Assembly (NCBI GenBank): GCA_016712635.1 | Contig: JADJQS010000013.1 | Coordinates: 1 to 9,681 of the forward strand | Reading direction: 5' to 3' | From: Gammaproteobacteria bacterium | Lineage (GTDB): Bacteria > Pseudomonadota > Gammaproteobacteria > SZUA-140 | DNA length: 9,681 bases | Part shown: piece after piece, positions 1 to 6,181 of the stretch | Position numbering within the stretch: position 1 is the stretch's first letter | How the letters are laid out: each line of letters starts with the position of its first letter | Position numbers and translations under genes: made by a program | The notes under the pieces: model-generated | Seen by the model: the letters and a program-made list of their open reading frames with translations, nothing else | What the model was told of the DNA's origin: nothing | Databases searched by the model: none

Positions 1-202
1 CTGCGAGCCTGAGGGCATATGACCATCCGCCGATGCCGGCGAAGAAGTGCGCTTGTCCGTAGGGTTTGATGTCATCGGGGCTTACGTCCAGGATGCTGCG
101 TTCGTCCACGTCGCCGGCGGCAATGAGTCCGCGCTCGATCAGCACGCGCAACCATGCCGAAGCGTGCGGGTCGTTCTCGTTGTAGTAGGCGGGGCGCGTC
201 AA
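1..202 (-). CDS. DNA C5-cytosine methyltransferase, N-terminal part (runs off window)
   Basis: Proposed TTG start at 202, four bases after the preceding stop, giving TRPAYYNENDPHASAWLRVL, IAAGDVDERSILDVSPDDIK, then GQAHFFAGIGGWSYALRLA at the window edge. FAGIGG is motif I (S-adenosylmethionine binding, FxGxGG) of C5-cytosine methyltransferases. The N-terminal YYNEND...WLR...GDVDERSI section is typical of the phage-encoded forms. The catalytic PCQ motif would lie beyond position 1 and cannot be checked. It probably methylates phage DNA against host restriction, a role analogous to Mom in Mu. It may be a solitary methyltransferase; no restriction gene is visible here. Confidence 0.8.
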   Translation of the reverse strand, partial: MTRPAYYNENDPHASAWLRVLIERGLIAAGDVDERSILDVSPDDIKPYGQAHFFAGIGGWSYALRLA

Positions 203-206
203 TCTG

Positions 207-446
207 CTACTCTTTGCTCTGCATGCCGTGCGGACAATAGCGAACACATTCAGCATAGCCAGGACCGCCAGGTTCGCCATAGTCGAATTCTCCGGTCATC
301 AGATCGACAAAAACAGCCTGCGAACAACCCCCCCACCCTAGCGGGCACGCCCGGCCACCTTCTGACTGCCACAATCTAGCGCCGCAACTTACTTCATCTC
401 CGCCAGCAAGTTGCACCGCAGCGGTCAAAAGATCGTCAAGAAACAT
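207..446 (-). CDS. Cys-rich hypothetical phage protein, 79 aa
   Basis: First gene after mor. ATG at 446 after a weak GGTGG; TAG at 209-207, four bases before the methyltransferase start. Cysteines at residues 21, 34, 41, 67 and 71 with H73 (SCGARLW, ACPLGWGGC, AECVRYCPHG) suggest a metal site. The segment VDLMTGEFDYGEPGGPGYAE is well formed and reminiscent of small phage proteins I cannot name. It may be a middle gene under Mor control, given its position. Open frame and tight spacing to the next gene support it. Confidence 0.6.
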   Translation of the reverse strand: MFLDDLLTAAVQLAGGDEVSCGARLWQSEGGRACPLGWGGCSQAVFVDLMTGEFDYGEPGGPGYAECVRYCPHGMQSKE

Positions 447-473
447 GTTCCACCAAACTCGTCACTTCGCCAA

Positions 474-839
474 CTACTCCACCAATCGCCCTTGCCGCCG
501 CGCGCGTTCCGATTCCAGCCAGGCGGTTTCCAGCATGCGAATCCAGCGGTCGGATAGATCGAACTGCGCGGCCACCCGGGCGTAGCGCCCTTTGTCAGAG
601 CACGGCAGCTTGGCGAGCGCCTCGATGATCGCCACGTTGCGCTTGCTGCACTCCCAGCGCATGCCCTGGGTGATGTAAATCGTCGATCCGCCGATGGCCA
701 GGCGTACCGCTTCCGATGCCTTGAAGGCGATCTCCCCGGCCTCGCCCGGCGCCACGTCGTTCTCCCTGAGCGCCGCGTCTACCGTCTGCGCGATCAGCGC
801 GAGGATCTCCGGGTAGTCCTCAGACAGTTGGAGCGCCAT
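474..839 (-). CDS. mor: Mor family middle-operon transcription activator
   Basis: 121 aa, ATG at 839 inside the end of gemA. The N-terminal half is helical (ILALIAQTVDAALRENDVAP, about residues 12-31). The dimerisation-core strand motif follows (GGSTIYITQGMRW, about 50-62, the counterpart of GGxxxYIP/ITFPKG in Mor and C). The C-terminal HTH covers about residues 83-115 (GRYARVAAQFDLSDRWIRML). Mor binds as a dimer just upstream of the middle promoter and recruits sigma-70 RNA polymerase. The middle promoter should lie after this gene, but only 27 bases separate it from the next, so the promoter may overlap coding sequence. Frame intact. Confidence 0.88.
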   Translation of the reverse strand: MALQLSEDYPEILALIAQTVDAALRENDVAPGEAGEIAFKASEAVRLAIGGSTIYITQGMRWECSKRNVAIIEALAKLPCSDKGRYARVAAQFDLSDRWIRMLETAWLESERARRQGRLVE

Positions 840-1251
840 GCCGTGTCCTGGCCTTCCAGGCCTTGAGGGATTCGATAACCTTGCGGGATTGCTCGTCCGA
901 GAGCCATCCGACCGCCCGCACGCCGGTCTGCCGCTCGATGAAAACGCCCAGCGCCCGCTCAGAACCGTCGCGCACCACGCCGGAGGCCGCCATTTCGAGC
1001 CACAGGGCGCGGATTTTCCCGGCCAGCGGATCGGTGGCCGCGCGATGCGCGGCGCGCTTGACGTTCTTGAATCCGCGGCTCTGCAGGTGTTCCAGCACCT
1101 TGCGGCGCTGTCCGGCGTCCAGATCGGCCGCCGAGCGCTTCGCGGTCAGCGTGAACAGCATCGTCCGGTAGGTGTCATCGTCCAGCCCGAGCTGCTTCTT
1201 CGCGATGTGGATCGCGCCAAGCTCGGCGGTTCGGATGTCAGCCCTGGGCAT
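820..1251 (-). CDS. gemA: GemA family regulatory protein (DUF1018)
   Basis: 143 aa from the ATG at 1251. An upstream in-frame extension to 1404 has no support. The sequence starts MPRADIRTAELGAIHIAKKQ and contains LGLDDDTYRTMLFTLTAKRS, QRRKVLEHLQSRGFK, IRALWLEMAASGVVRDGSER and WLSDEQSRKVIESLKAWKAR, matching the DUF1018/GemA pattern well along its length. In Mu, GemA is an early protein reported to alter host gene expression and DNA supercoiling. Here it lies immediately before mor, as in Mu, and overlaps it by 20 bases (820-839), so the two are likely translationally coupled. Frame intact. Confidence 0.85.
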   Translation of the reverse strand: MPRADIRTAELGAIHIAKKQLGLDDDTYRTMLFTLTAKRSAADLDAGQRRKVLEHLQSRGFKNVKRAAHRAATDPLAGKIRALWLEMAASGVVRDGSERALGVFIERQTGVRAVGWLSDEQSRKVIESLKAWKARTRHGAPTV

Positions 1252-1540
1252 GGCCCTGCTCGATCCAGTCGACCGTGAGTTCATCGCGAGAAAGGCCGTC
1301 GCGCGGCACGAAATCCGTGCAGAACAGCCTGCCGTTCGACGACTCTCGCCACTCGTCGAATCGGCCAGCGAACGACCGCCCGAGGATGCCGCAAAGCTCG
1401 TCATCGCTGCACTCGTCCGGGCTGCGCCCCTCGCTCAACGGCTTGTCGCGGCCGCAGTTCGAGCAATTCAGTTCGATGAAACACAGGCCTTCCGAGCTGT
1501 TGCTCGGTTGCCAGGGCATCGAGTCTTGGGCGTGTTTCAT
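1238..1540 (-). CDS. Cys-rich Mu-like phage hypothetical protein, 100 aa
   Basis: Starts at the ATG at 1540, overlapping the repaired stop of the Lar-like gene (ATGA), and ends at 1238, overlapping the GemA start by 14 bases. MPWQPSNSSEGLCFIELNC is followed by C26-x2-C29, C44, C50 and C74. The W-Q-P-S-N...EG..F.E..C..C opening is one I recall from small proteins of many proteobacterial phages, without a known function. Several cysteines suggest metal binding. Frame intact. Confidence 0.6.
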   Translation of the reverse strand: MKHAQDSMPWQPSNSSEGLCFIELNCSNCGRDKPLSEGRSPDECSDDELCGILGRSFAGRFDEWRESSNGRLFCTDFVPRDGLSRDELTVDWIEQGHAQG

Positions 1541-1774
1541 ATCCCGATTCCGAGCTTGTTGTTCCACAGCAGGGTTGCCGCCAGCCTGCCGATCCCGGCG
1601 TCCCAGTTTGCCGATGTAGGGCCGCGCGCCGCATTCCTGGCATAACACGGCATAGATCGACGGCAGGCGTTGCTTCGACCCCACGTCGAAAACCGTTACG
1701 TCAACGGTTTCGGCTGCGCAAGACGGGTAGGCACACAGCGTGCGTTCCAGTGACTCGTGGTTGTCGTCCATCAT
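1537..1774 (-). CDS. Lar-like zinc protein (possible restriction alleviation), one frameshift
   Basis: ATG ATG at 1774, overlapping the previous stop. Residues 14-19 hold C-x4-C (CAYPSC) and residues 45-48 C-x2-C (CQECGARPYIGKLG). Near 1603 one base appears to be missing. The natural continuation in the next frame is DAGIGRLAATLLWNNKLGIG, ending at TGA 1539-1537, which overlaps the next ATG (1540). The two Cys pairs, the CGA motif and a C-terminal AxxLWNN resemble the Lar-type restriction-alleviation fold, where CxxC...CxxCGA is followed by AxxAWN. As given, the frame instead reads through into the next gene, which makes a false 178-aa fusion. About 79 aa after repair. Lar assignment is tentative. 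Confidence 0.5.
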
Positions 1775-2206
1775 TCACCCGCCTGGTTCACGTACCCGGT
1801 GACCAGCGCATCCACCAGTCCGGCGGCGATCGTGCGCTCCGGCTTGATAAACACCGCGTCGTCGGCGCCGACCACGCTGCCGCCGATGCGCTTGATGTCA
1901 GCGACCGGAAGCATCGCAATCGCGGCCCTGACGAGGAAGTGCTTGCAGCCGATCAGACTCGCCGCCTGCTCTGGCAGCAGGCGTTGGATGCGCTGCATGG
2001 CCTTGTCTTCTGCGCGACTGATCGATCAGCGCATGCAGGCGCTTGTGCGCTTGCGCCGCCTCATCGGTGGCGGCGGCGAATTGAGCGACGCGAGGCTTGA
2101 CGATCGCCTCGATGTCCGCGTTCAGGTTCCGGCGCAGGCCGTCCAACGCCGCGCACCTTTCGGCCAAGTCGCGGGCCGCGGCTTCGATCTGCTCCATTTG
2201 ACTCAT
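1771..2206 (-). CDS. Gam-like (host-nuclease inhibitor) Mu-type protein, frameshifted and apparently internally deleted
   Basis: The ATG at 2206 overlaps the previous stop (ATGA). The N-terminal part is a long helix (MSQMEQIEAAARDLAERCAA through AATDEAAQAHKRLHALIDQS, residues 1-65). Near 2010 the frame changes to EDKAMQRIQRLLPEQAASLI, then MLPVADIKRIGGSVVGADDA, VFIKPERTIAAGLVDALV and a TGA at 1773-1771. These two halves correspond to the ends of a Mu-like phage family, as I recall it, in which a beta-rich middle of about 35 residues (a KPR...HG.KVGF.KGKGG type segment) joins them. That middle is missing here. The family is often called Gam-like; Mu Gam binds double-strand ends and blocks RecBCD. 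The Gam assignment is moderate and from memory; the break itself is seen directly. Confidence 0.55.
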
Positions 2207-2400
2207 CGATCTTTCCCGTTTGATTGAAAATCGTTGCAGGTTGCCTTCGACAGCGAGCGAAACCCGTTTTGCTTGCACCATGCGAAGTAGCGTTTCTCGA
2301 TGCGCCACTCCATGTGGGCGCACTTCAGGCAGACGCGGGTCGCATCCTGCCCGCTCTCCACCCAGCCGACCGACGCCTTGACTGCTTCGATCGTGCTCAT
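2203..2400 (-). CDS. Small Cys-rich protein, 65 aa
   Basis: The ATG at 2400 overlaps the winged-helix gene stop (ATGA), and its own stop overlaps the following start in the same way. Cysteines at residues 24, 27, 42 and 55 (RVCLKCAHMEW, FAWCKQNGF, ATCNDF) suggest one bound zinc. The rest is short and polar. The start is fixed by the coupling at both ends rather than by a strong ribosome binding site. No family recognised. Confidence 0.65.
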   Translation of the reverse strand: MSTIEAVKASVGWVESGQDATRVCLKCAHMEWRIEKRYFAWCKQNGFRSLSKATCNDFQSNGKDR

Positions 2401-2723
2401 GTCGGCAGGCTCAACTGGCCGATCAATGTGGGCAGCGGCATGCGGCGCATGGCCGACTCCAACAGGAGCGAGTGCATCGCACGACTTCGCAGGAAGCGAC
2501 ACGTCTCCTCGACCTCCTCGGCCCGCTCGCCAATGAAGTACCCGTCGGCCGGCTTGCCGCACAGCGCGATACCGTCGAACCGCGCCTGGGTGATGAGCTT
2601 GCGCAGTTGGCGCAGATCGCAACCCAGATAGGTCGCCAGGTCCGCCGCGGAGATGCCGCGGCCCGCCCCCACATGGCCGCCGGTGTACAACACCTGCAGC
2701 ATCTCACTCATTGTCGGTGTCAT
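2397..2723 (-). CDS. Winged-helix DNA-binding protein
   Basis: 108 aa from the ATG at 2723 (MTPTMSEMLQVLYTGGHVGA). Later in-frame ATGs at 2711 and 2702 are possible starts. Residues about 22-70 read as a winged HTH: GISAADLATYLGCDLRQLRK as helix-turn-helix and DGIALCGKPADGYFIG as the wing. A helical C-terminus follows (EEVEETCRFLRSRAMHSLLL). The arrangement is that of small BirA/DeoR-type HTH proteins common in Mu-like early operons. Binding site and partner genes are unknown. The stop overlaps the next start as ATGA. Confidence 0.75.
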   Translation of the reverse strand: MTPTMSEMLQVLYTGGHVGAGRGISAADLATYLGCDLRQLRKLITQARFDGIALCGKPADGYFIGERAEEVEETCRFLRSRAMHSLLLESAMRRMPLPTLIGQLSLPT

Positions 2724-3221
2724 CGTTTCCGTCCTGTGTGCCCGGCGCTCTCGCCGCAAAGCCCTTCAAGAAGTCCCTGATCTCGGTCGGCATCGCGCGA
2801 GAGGGCGCCGACTCTTCTGTTTGCACCATCCTTGGCGTGTAGCGCCGCTGCGCTTCCTGCTGCGCTCGGCCGCCGCTTCCGCGCGCTCGCCCATGCCGGA
2901 CAAGATCTCGAACAGGTAGCCGTGGTTGGTCATCTGCTCGATCGCCTCGCGCCAGTTCTCGACCGGTGCCGCGTAGGTGATGCCGTTGCGCTCGATCCGT
3001 CCCGACTGGATCGCCGGCAGCAGCTCGCCCAGCAGCCGCGCCACCCGGTCCATCGTCAGCTGCCGCTTGGCCGGGCGGAACAGCCCGAGGTAGCGCACCA
3101 GCGCGGTCGCCAGTTGCGGGCTTACCTGCAGGGCAGCCGCCAGGGCCGCCCGTGCCCCCTCGTGATTCACGCAGGCATCCAGGCTGGTGACCGATCCGCA
3201 GGCGGCGCAGGTGATCTGCAT
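2704..3221 (-). CDS. Conserved Mu-like phage protein with N-terminal zinc motif, one frameshift
   Basis: The ATG at 3221 follows the previous TAA by one base. The N-terminus MQITCAACGSVTSLDACVNH has CxxC at residues 5-8 and C17/H20, a likely zinc finger. Then come ALVRYLGLFRPAKRQLTMDR and VARLLGELLPAIQSGRIERN, a signature I associate with an uncharacterised Mu-like phage protein of about 170 aa. Near 2868 the frame slips: the reading AAAERSRKRSG should become ERQQEAQRRYTPRMVQTEES by restoring one base. The repaired frame runs through PTEIRDFLKGFAARAPG to a TGA at 2706-2704, overlapping the next gene by 20 bases. Repaired length is about 172 aa. The function is unknown; the zinc finger and charged tail suggest nucleic-acid binding. 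Confidence 0.7.
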
Positions 3222-3222
3222 G

Positions 3223-3489
3223 TTAGTGAAGCTCCGCCTTTCCGGTATCCGTGGCGGACGTCAATTCGGCTATCCGTTGTGATGCCGCCTTGTCGGCCAG
3301 TGAAAGGATTTCCGAAATCCGTTCCACCGGTATCGCCTCGGCAGTCTCCATTGCGTGCGCGAAACCGAGCACTCGCCCGTGCTCAAAGGCGACAGCAACT
3401 ACGTTTGGCGCCTTTGAGGTATTACGGAGGAAAGTCATGACGAGGCTCGAAAACACCGCCCCCCACGAAATCGGCGTATCGGCGCTCAC
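3223..3489 (-). CDS. Hypothetical protein, 88 aa
   Basis: GTG start at 3489 overlapping the preceding stop (GTGA), TAA at 3225-3223, one base before the next ATG. The sequence begins VSADTPISWGAVFSSLVMTF with a weakly hydrophobic stretch that is too short to call a membrane segment with confidence. It continues VVAVAFEHGRVLGFAHAMET and ends in a helical segment (ERISEILSLADKAASQRIAE). No motif is recognised. Tight packing on both sides and an open frame support a real gene. Confidence 0.6.
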   Translation of the reverse strand: MSADTPISWGAVFSSLVMTFLRNTSKAPNVVAVAFEHGRVLGFAHAMETAEAIPVERISEILSLADKAASQRIAELTSATDTGKAELH

Positions 3490-4049
3490 GGCTCGACCCC
3501 CGACACCAGCATCCGCGCCAGCCGCCCGGTCTGTTCCGCATCCAGCCGGATCAGCTCGTCGCCGCTGCCGATCGTCAGGCCGCCGTCATCGGACAACAGC
3601 CAGTACGGCGTGTAGTCAACGCCAGCCGACTCCTGCGGCAGCGTCGTGTCGTCGATCACGATGTTTTCGACACCGCCGTCGCCGGCCCGGCGCCGCAGCG
3701 CCTCGCAGGCTTCGGCGAACGGCCTCGGAGGCGGCTTTGCCGTCGGGTCGGTAGCCGGGGGCAGTAGCACGTTGAACTGACTCCAGACGGGAACGCGCCC
3801 GCCATCGAACGTGGCACCCCCGGCGGATGGGCGAAAGGAGGGGCGCTCATCCGCCGGGGTGCTGCTGCCAACGGCCTGACCAGCTTCCGCCTTCAGGCTG
3901 CCGGGGTTTTGCCCCACTCCCGGCTTGGGGGCCCCCGCGTCATCCATTCCGCGGGGGTCGGTGCTGCGTCTGTGCAGCCAGAACTCGTGTGTCGTACCTG
4001 CGCCGTCGGGTATGCGAACCTGCGCCTGCGAAGCAAAATTTGCCGTCAA
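3486..4049 (-). CDS. Hypothetical protein with low-complexity linker
   Basis: 187 aa from the TTG at 4049, chosen because AGGAG lies five bases upstream and just after the preceding stop. An in-frame ATG at 4094 would add 15 residues but has no usable Shine-Dalgarno sequence and overlaps the upstream gene by 29 bases. The N-terminus (TANFASQAQVRIPDGAGTTH) is followed by a Gly/Pro/Ala-rich segment (about residues 33-85: GMDDAGAPKPGVGQNPGS and on) and then a more ordered C-terminus (FAEACEALRRRAGDGGVENI, YTPYWLLSDDGGLTIGSGDE, DAEQTGRLARMLV). I do not recognise the family. The linker is encoded by DNA with two strong inverted repeats, listed separately. The stop overlaps the next start as GTGA. 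Confidence 0.65.
   Translation of the reverse strand: MTANFASQAQVRIPDGAGTTHEFWLHRRSTDPRGMDDAGAPKPGVGQNPGSLKAEAGQAVGSSTPADERPSFRPSAGGATFDGGRVPVWSQFNVLLPPATDPTAKPPPRPFAEACEALRRRAGDGGVENIVIDDTTLPQESAGVDYTPYWLLSDDGGLTIGSGDELIRLDAEQTGRLARMLVSGVEP
3814..3862. repeat. Imperfect long inverted repeat inside the linker-coding region
   Basis: gcacccccggcggatgggcg (3814-3833) pairs with cgctcatccgccggggtgc (3844-3862): 18 of 19 positions match apart from one extra c in the left arm and one a/g difference. The loop is ten bases. It lies in the low-complexity part of the 187-aa gene and keeps the reading frame open. It may be an inserted REP-like palindrome or simply biased GC-rich linker sequence. Confidence 0.55.
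3932..3957. repeat. Second inverted repeat, 8 bp perfect
   Basis: cccccgcg (3932-3939) and cgcggggg (3950-3957) are perfect reverse complements with a ten-base loop, the same loop length as the hairpin 70 bases away. Both palindromes contain a catcc followed by a CG-rich arm, so they may be related copies. Confidence 0.45.
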
Positions 4050-4065
4050 TGACTCTCCTGTTCGT

Positions 4066-4440
4066 TCAGCACGCGTTGGCGCGTGGGCTGACATCCTTGT
4101 TGCGGCAGAATGTGCAGAGGCGGTTGTGCGGTCCCTCGCTGGTGAATTGCTGCCCGCAGCACAGGCACTTTCTCGGCCCGGCCCGGCTCACCGTTCGAAA
4201 CTTCTTGCGGGCGGCGATCCCCGTCACGCGCAGTCCTTCGCGCTCCGCGATCTGATCGTCTATCAGCGGCCTGAGCCGGGCGTGCCGCTGAATCACAGAC
4301 TGCTCGGTGCGGCCGAGTTTCCTGGCGATCTCGCGCAACAGCGCACCCTTGGTCGCGCCGTCTCGGTGGTTGAGCATGGCCTCGACGATCGCGCTGTCCT
4401 CCATCTCCAGCCACTTCTTGTGGGGCGTCTCAGTGGCCAT
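4066..4440 (-). CDS. HTH protein with C-terminal zinc-ribbon motif
   Basis: 124 aa, ATG at 4440 inside the end of the previous gene (11-base overlap). Residues about 10-60 form a helical module (WLEMEDSAIVEAMLNHRDGA, then LREIARKLGRTEQSVIQRHA) that looks like a homeodomain/Myb-type or resolvase-type HTH. The C-terminus carries CLCCGQQF at residues 92-99 and NRLCTFC at 107-112. C92/C95 with C109/C112 make a plausible four-cysteine zinc site. The GPHNRLCxxC pattern recurs in phage and prophage small DNA-binding proteins as I remember them. A role in regulating phage or host transcription is inferred from the HTH plus zinc ribbon. Frame intact. Confidence 0.75.
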   Translation of the reverse strand: MATETPHKKWLEMEDSAIVEAMLNHRDGATKGALLREIARKLGRTEQSVIQRHARLRPLIDDQIAEREGLRVTGIAARKKFRTVSRAGPRKCLCCGQQFTSEGPHNRLCTFCRNKDVSPRANAC

Positions 4441-4768
4441 CGAAGCGCCCGTCCAGTTCGAGCCACAGCACGCGCACGCCGCCGCGCTGAAACTGCCCGG
4501 TGCGGTGCGTGCCGGACGGTCCGGTTACCCGCTTGTAGTAAGTGGCATGGTCGCCGGCGACCATTTCCGACAGCCGCGCGCTGGCGGCGAGCTGGATCGT
4601 CGGCAGCCCGCCGGTCGGTTCGATGCTGACGCCGATCAGCGTGTGCCCTTCCTGCATCAGTTGCCCGGCCACCGCAGACAACAGATCGAGCTGTTCGGTG
4701 ACGATCTCGTTGATCGGACGCAGCCTGCGCACGCCCCGGTCGGTGCTTACCGTAGTGATGTCCTGCAT
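4430..4768 (-). CDS. Conserved hypothetical protein downstream of ATPase B
   Basis: 112 aa. The ATG at 4768 lies one base beyond the B stop, so it is co-translated with B. The N-terminal half is helical (RPINEIVTEQLDLLSAVAGQ, about residues 18-37) and is followed by a beta-rich part (HTLIGVSIEPTGGLPTIQLA, about 42-61) and a basic C-terminal section ending LWLELDGRFDGH. There are no cysteines and no signal or membrane segment. Proteins of this size lie directly after B in several Mu-like phages, but I know no function. The frame is intact and overlaps the next gene by 11 bases. Confidence 0.7.
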   Translation of the reverse strand: MQDITTVSTDRGVRRLRPINEIVTEQLDLLSAVAGQLMQEGHTLIGVSIEPTGGLPTIQLAASARLSEMVAGDHATYYKRVTGPSGTHRTGQFQRGGVRVLWLELDGRFDGH

Positions 4769-4769
4769 C

Positions 4770-6051
4770 TCACGCTCCCTTGATGACTTCTGCGTTGATT
4801 CTCGGAATGCCGAGTTCGGCGGTCACGTTCATCGCCCGTGCGGTCAGGTTGTTGACCGCCAGCGGGTACAGCATCGACACCGCCGCGCGCTGGCCGCCGC
4901 GCATGTTGAAGGTCAGCCGCGCGCGGATCGCGTCGAACGCGTCCGGCGCGAACACCTCGCCGAGCGGCTTGGCGACGCGCTCGAATTTCAACCCCAGGTA
5001 CTTTTCGACGTTGTCATCGAGCGGCATCAGTTCCACCATCTCGCAGCGCTGCACCACCTCGCGCAGCATCGGGTTGCGCTCGTCCAGTTTCACCTTGAGT
5101 TCCGGCTGGCCGATCAGCGCGATGCCCAGCAGCGCGCGCAGTCCGTCCTTGAGTTCGCGCCAGCGCTTCAGGTGCTTGAGCGTCACCACCGGCAGCGCAT
5201 GCGCCTCTTCGATCAGCAACAAGTGCCGATAGCCGGCGCGTGCGCTCTGCTTGAGCAGCTCGTGCGCCTGGCGGAACTTCGCATCCGCGCTCTGGCGCAC
5301 AGAGGTATGCGGCGACAGCGCCTCGATCACGCTCTCGGCGATCTGGCCGCTCTTCAACTGCTTCCCCTTGCGGTCGTTCTCTTCCATCCTGACCACATAG
5401 GGCTCGATCAGCATGATCTCGTGGCCCCCGGCCTCGATGCGCTGCGCAGCTCCTCCACCAGCGTGGTCTGCTCGAGCCTCGACTTGCCGCTGATCGCGCG
5501 GAACCTGCCGTTGCGGGCTTCGCGTCCCGGCGCGCCTCGCGGGCGTAGCGGTAGTCTGGCCACATGAAAATGTCCTCCTGGCGCTGCACATCGTCCGAGA
5601 ACGGCGATGCCAGAATGCCGAAGTGCTTGCGGGTGTGCGGGCGCACGGATTCGGCACGCAGCAGCATGTCGGTCTCCTTTTCGGTTGGAAGGGTTTGCGG
5701 GTCGGCCAGGCGGGCCGCGCGGCCGGTCACGGCGCCGAGCGGCAGCACGTTGCGGTACGCATCATCCGGATCGATCTCGAACGCGCTGGCGATCAGCGCC
5801 TCGGCAACGCCGTGAGCGCGCAGCAGATCGGCGGTCTGGCGCATGATCTCCTCGCGGGTCGTGAGCTTCGGCCAGTTGCCGTAATTCAGAATGTGCTGGC
5901 CGGCCGTCGGAGAGAGCGGCTTGCCACGCACATGGCCCCGCGTCTGCACGACGGCTTTGGTCCAGTCGCGCACGGAGATGCCGGAATCGATCAGATTCCT
6001 TCAGCTTGGGGCATGCGGATGAACCCGGTTATCGTAGGCGGGCGCGCCCAT
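4770..6051 (-). CDS. B: Mu-like transposition protein B (AAA+ ATPase, target DNA binding), frame-broken
   Basis: Partner of transposase A. B proteins bind DNA as ATP-dependent filaments, choose targets and stimulate strand transfer. Proposed start is the ATG at 6051 with GGAGG five bases upstream. The frame MGAPAYDNRVHPHAP meets a TGA, bypassed in another frame by KLKE, then resumes with LIDSGISVRDWTKAVVQTRG, which looks like the family N-terminal DNA-binding part. The same frame continues through HFGILASPFSDDVQ and IFMWPDYRYAREA to about 5520. A second frame gives FRAISGKSRLEQTTLVEEL, where Walker A should be. From about 5450 a third frame is clean to the TGA at 4772-4770: EIMLIEPYVVRMEENDRKGK, Walker B as HLLLIEEAHALP, and IALIGQPELKVKLDERNP. 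The family usually has an intact GxxxxGKT. About 425 aa after repair. Confidence 0.85.
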
Positions 6052-6082
6052 CGGGGCCTCCGCTCGGAATGGAACGAACCAT
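6029..6082 (-). other. 17-codon ORF with strong ribosome binding site overlapping the ATPase B start
   Basis: An ATG at 6082 is preceded by AAGGAGA (6095-6089) with six-base spacing, the best Shine-Dalgarno match in the window. It reads MVRSIPSGGPDGRARLR and stops at TAA 6031-6029, overlapping the proposed B start at 6051 in another frame. It could be a leader peptide that couples translation to B. It could equally be the true start of B followed by one base error, giving an N-terminus 10 residues longer. The sequence alone does not decide. Confidence 0.35.
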
Positions 6083-6140
6083 GTAGAATCTCCTTGTCTG
6101 TACTACCGGGCGCCTCGACTCCCCGTCTGTGCGCCCATCC

Positions 6141-6166
6141 TGGTGCGGCCTTGCCGGGCCGCACCA
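6141..6166. repeat. Perfect 10-bp inverted repeat (hairpin) between membrane gene and ATPase B
   Basis: tggtgcggcc at 6141-6150 is repeated in reverse complement at 6157-6166, with a six-base loop (ttgccg). It sits in the 130-base non-coding gap that separates the membrane-protein stop (6182) from the B start (6051), the largest gap in the window. No T-run follows on the minus strand, so it is not a standard intrinsic terminator. A transcript hairpin that attenuates or protects the mRNA, or an operator for a dimeric repressor, would fit equally well. Confidence 0.6.
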
Positions 6167-6181
6167 CCCCACTTCAAAGCC

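Noticed and set aside
1251..1404. N-terminal extension of GemA
   Set aside because: The extra 51 residues overlap the intact Cys-rich gene and show no GemA similarity; the ATG at 1251 fits the family start.
2724..2759. Earlier start for the winged-helix protein
   Set aside because: The extra residues (MRRERRAHRTET) only overlap the end of the preceding gene; the later ATG at 2723 fits better.
4542..5567. Plus-strand open frame of 341 codons
   Set aside because: It lies antisense to the B ATPase and the following gene, which have clear homology motifs. Its translation is rich in His, Arg and Gln without recognisable domains, as expected for a shadow in GC-rich DNA.
6141..6166. Hairpin as a rho-independent terminator
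   Set aside because: The stem is strong, but neither strand has a T-run after it, so I list it only as an inverted repeat.
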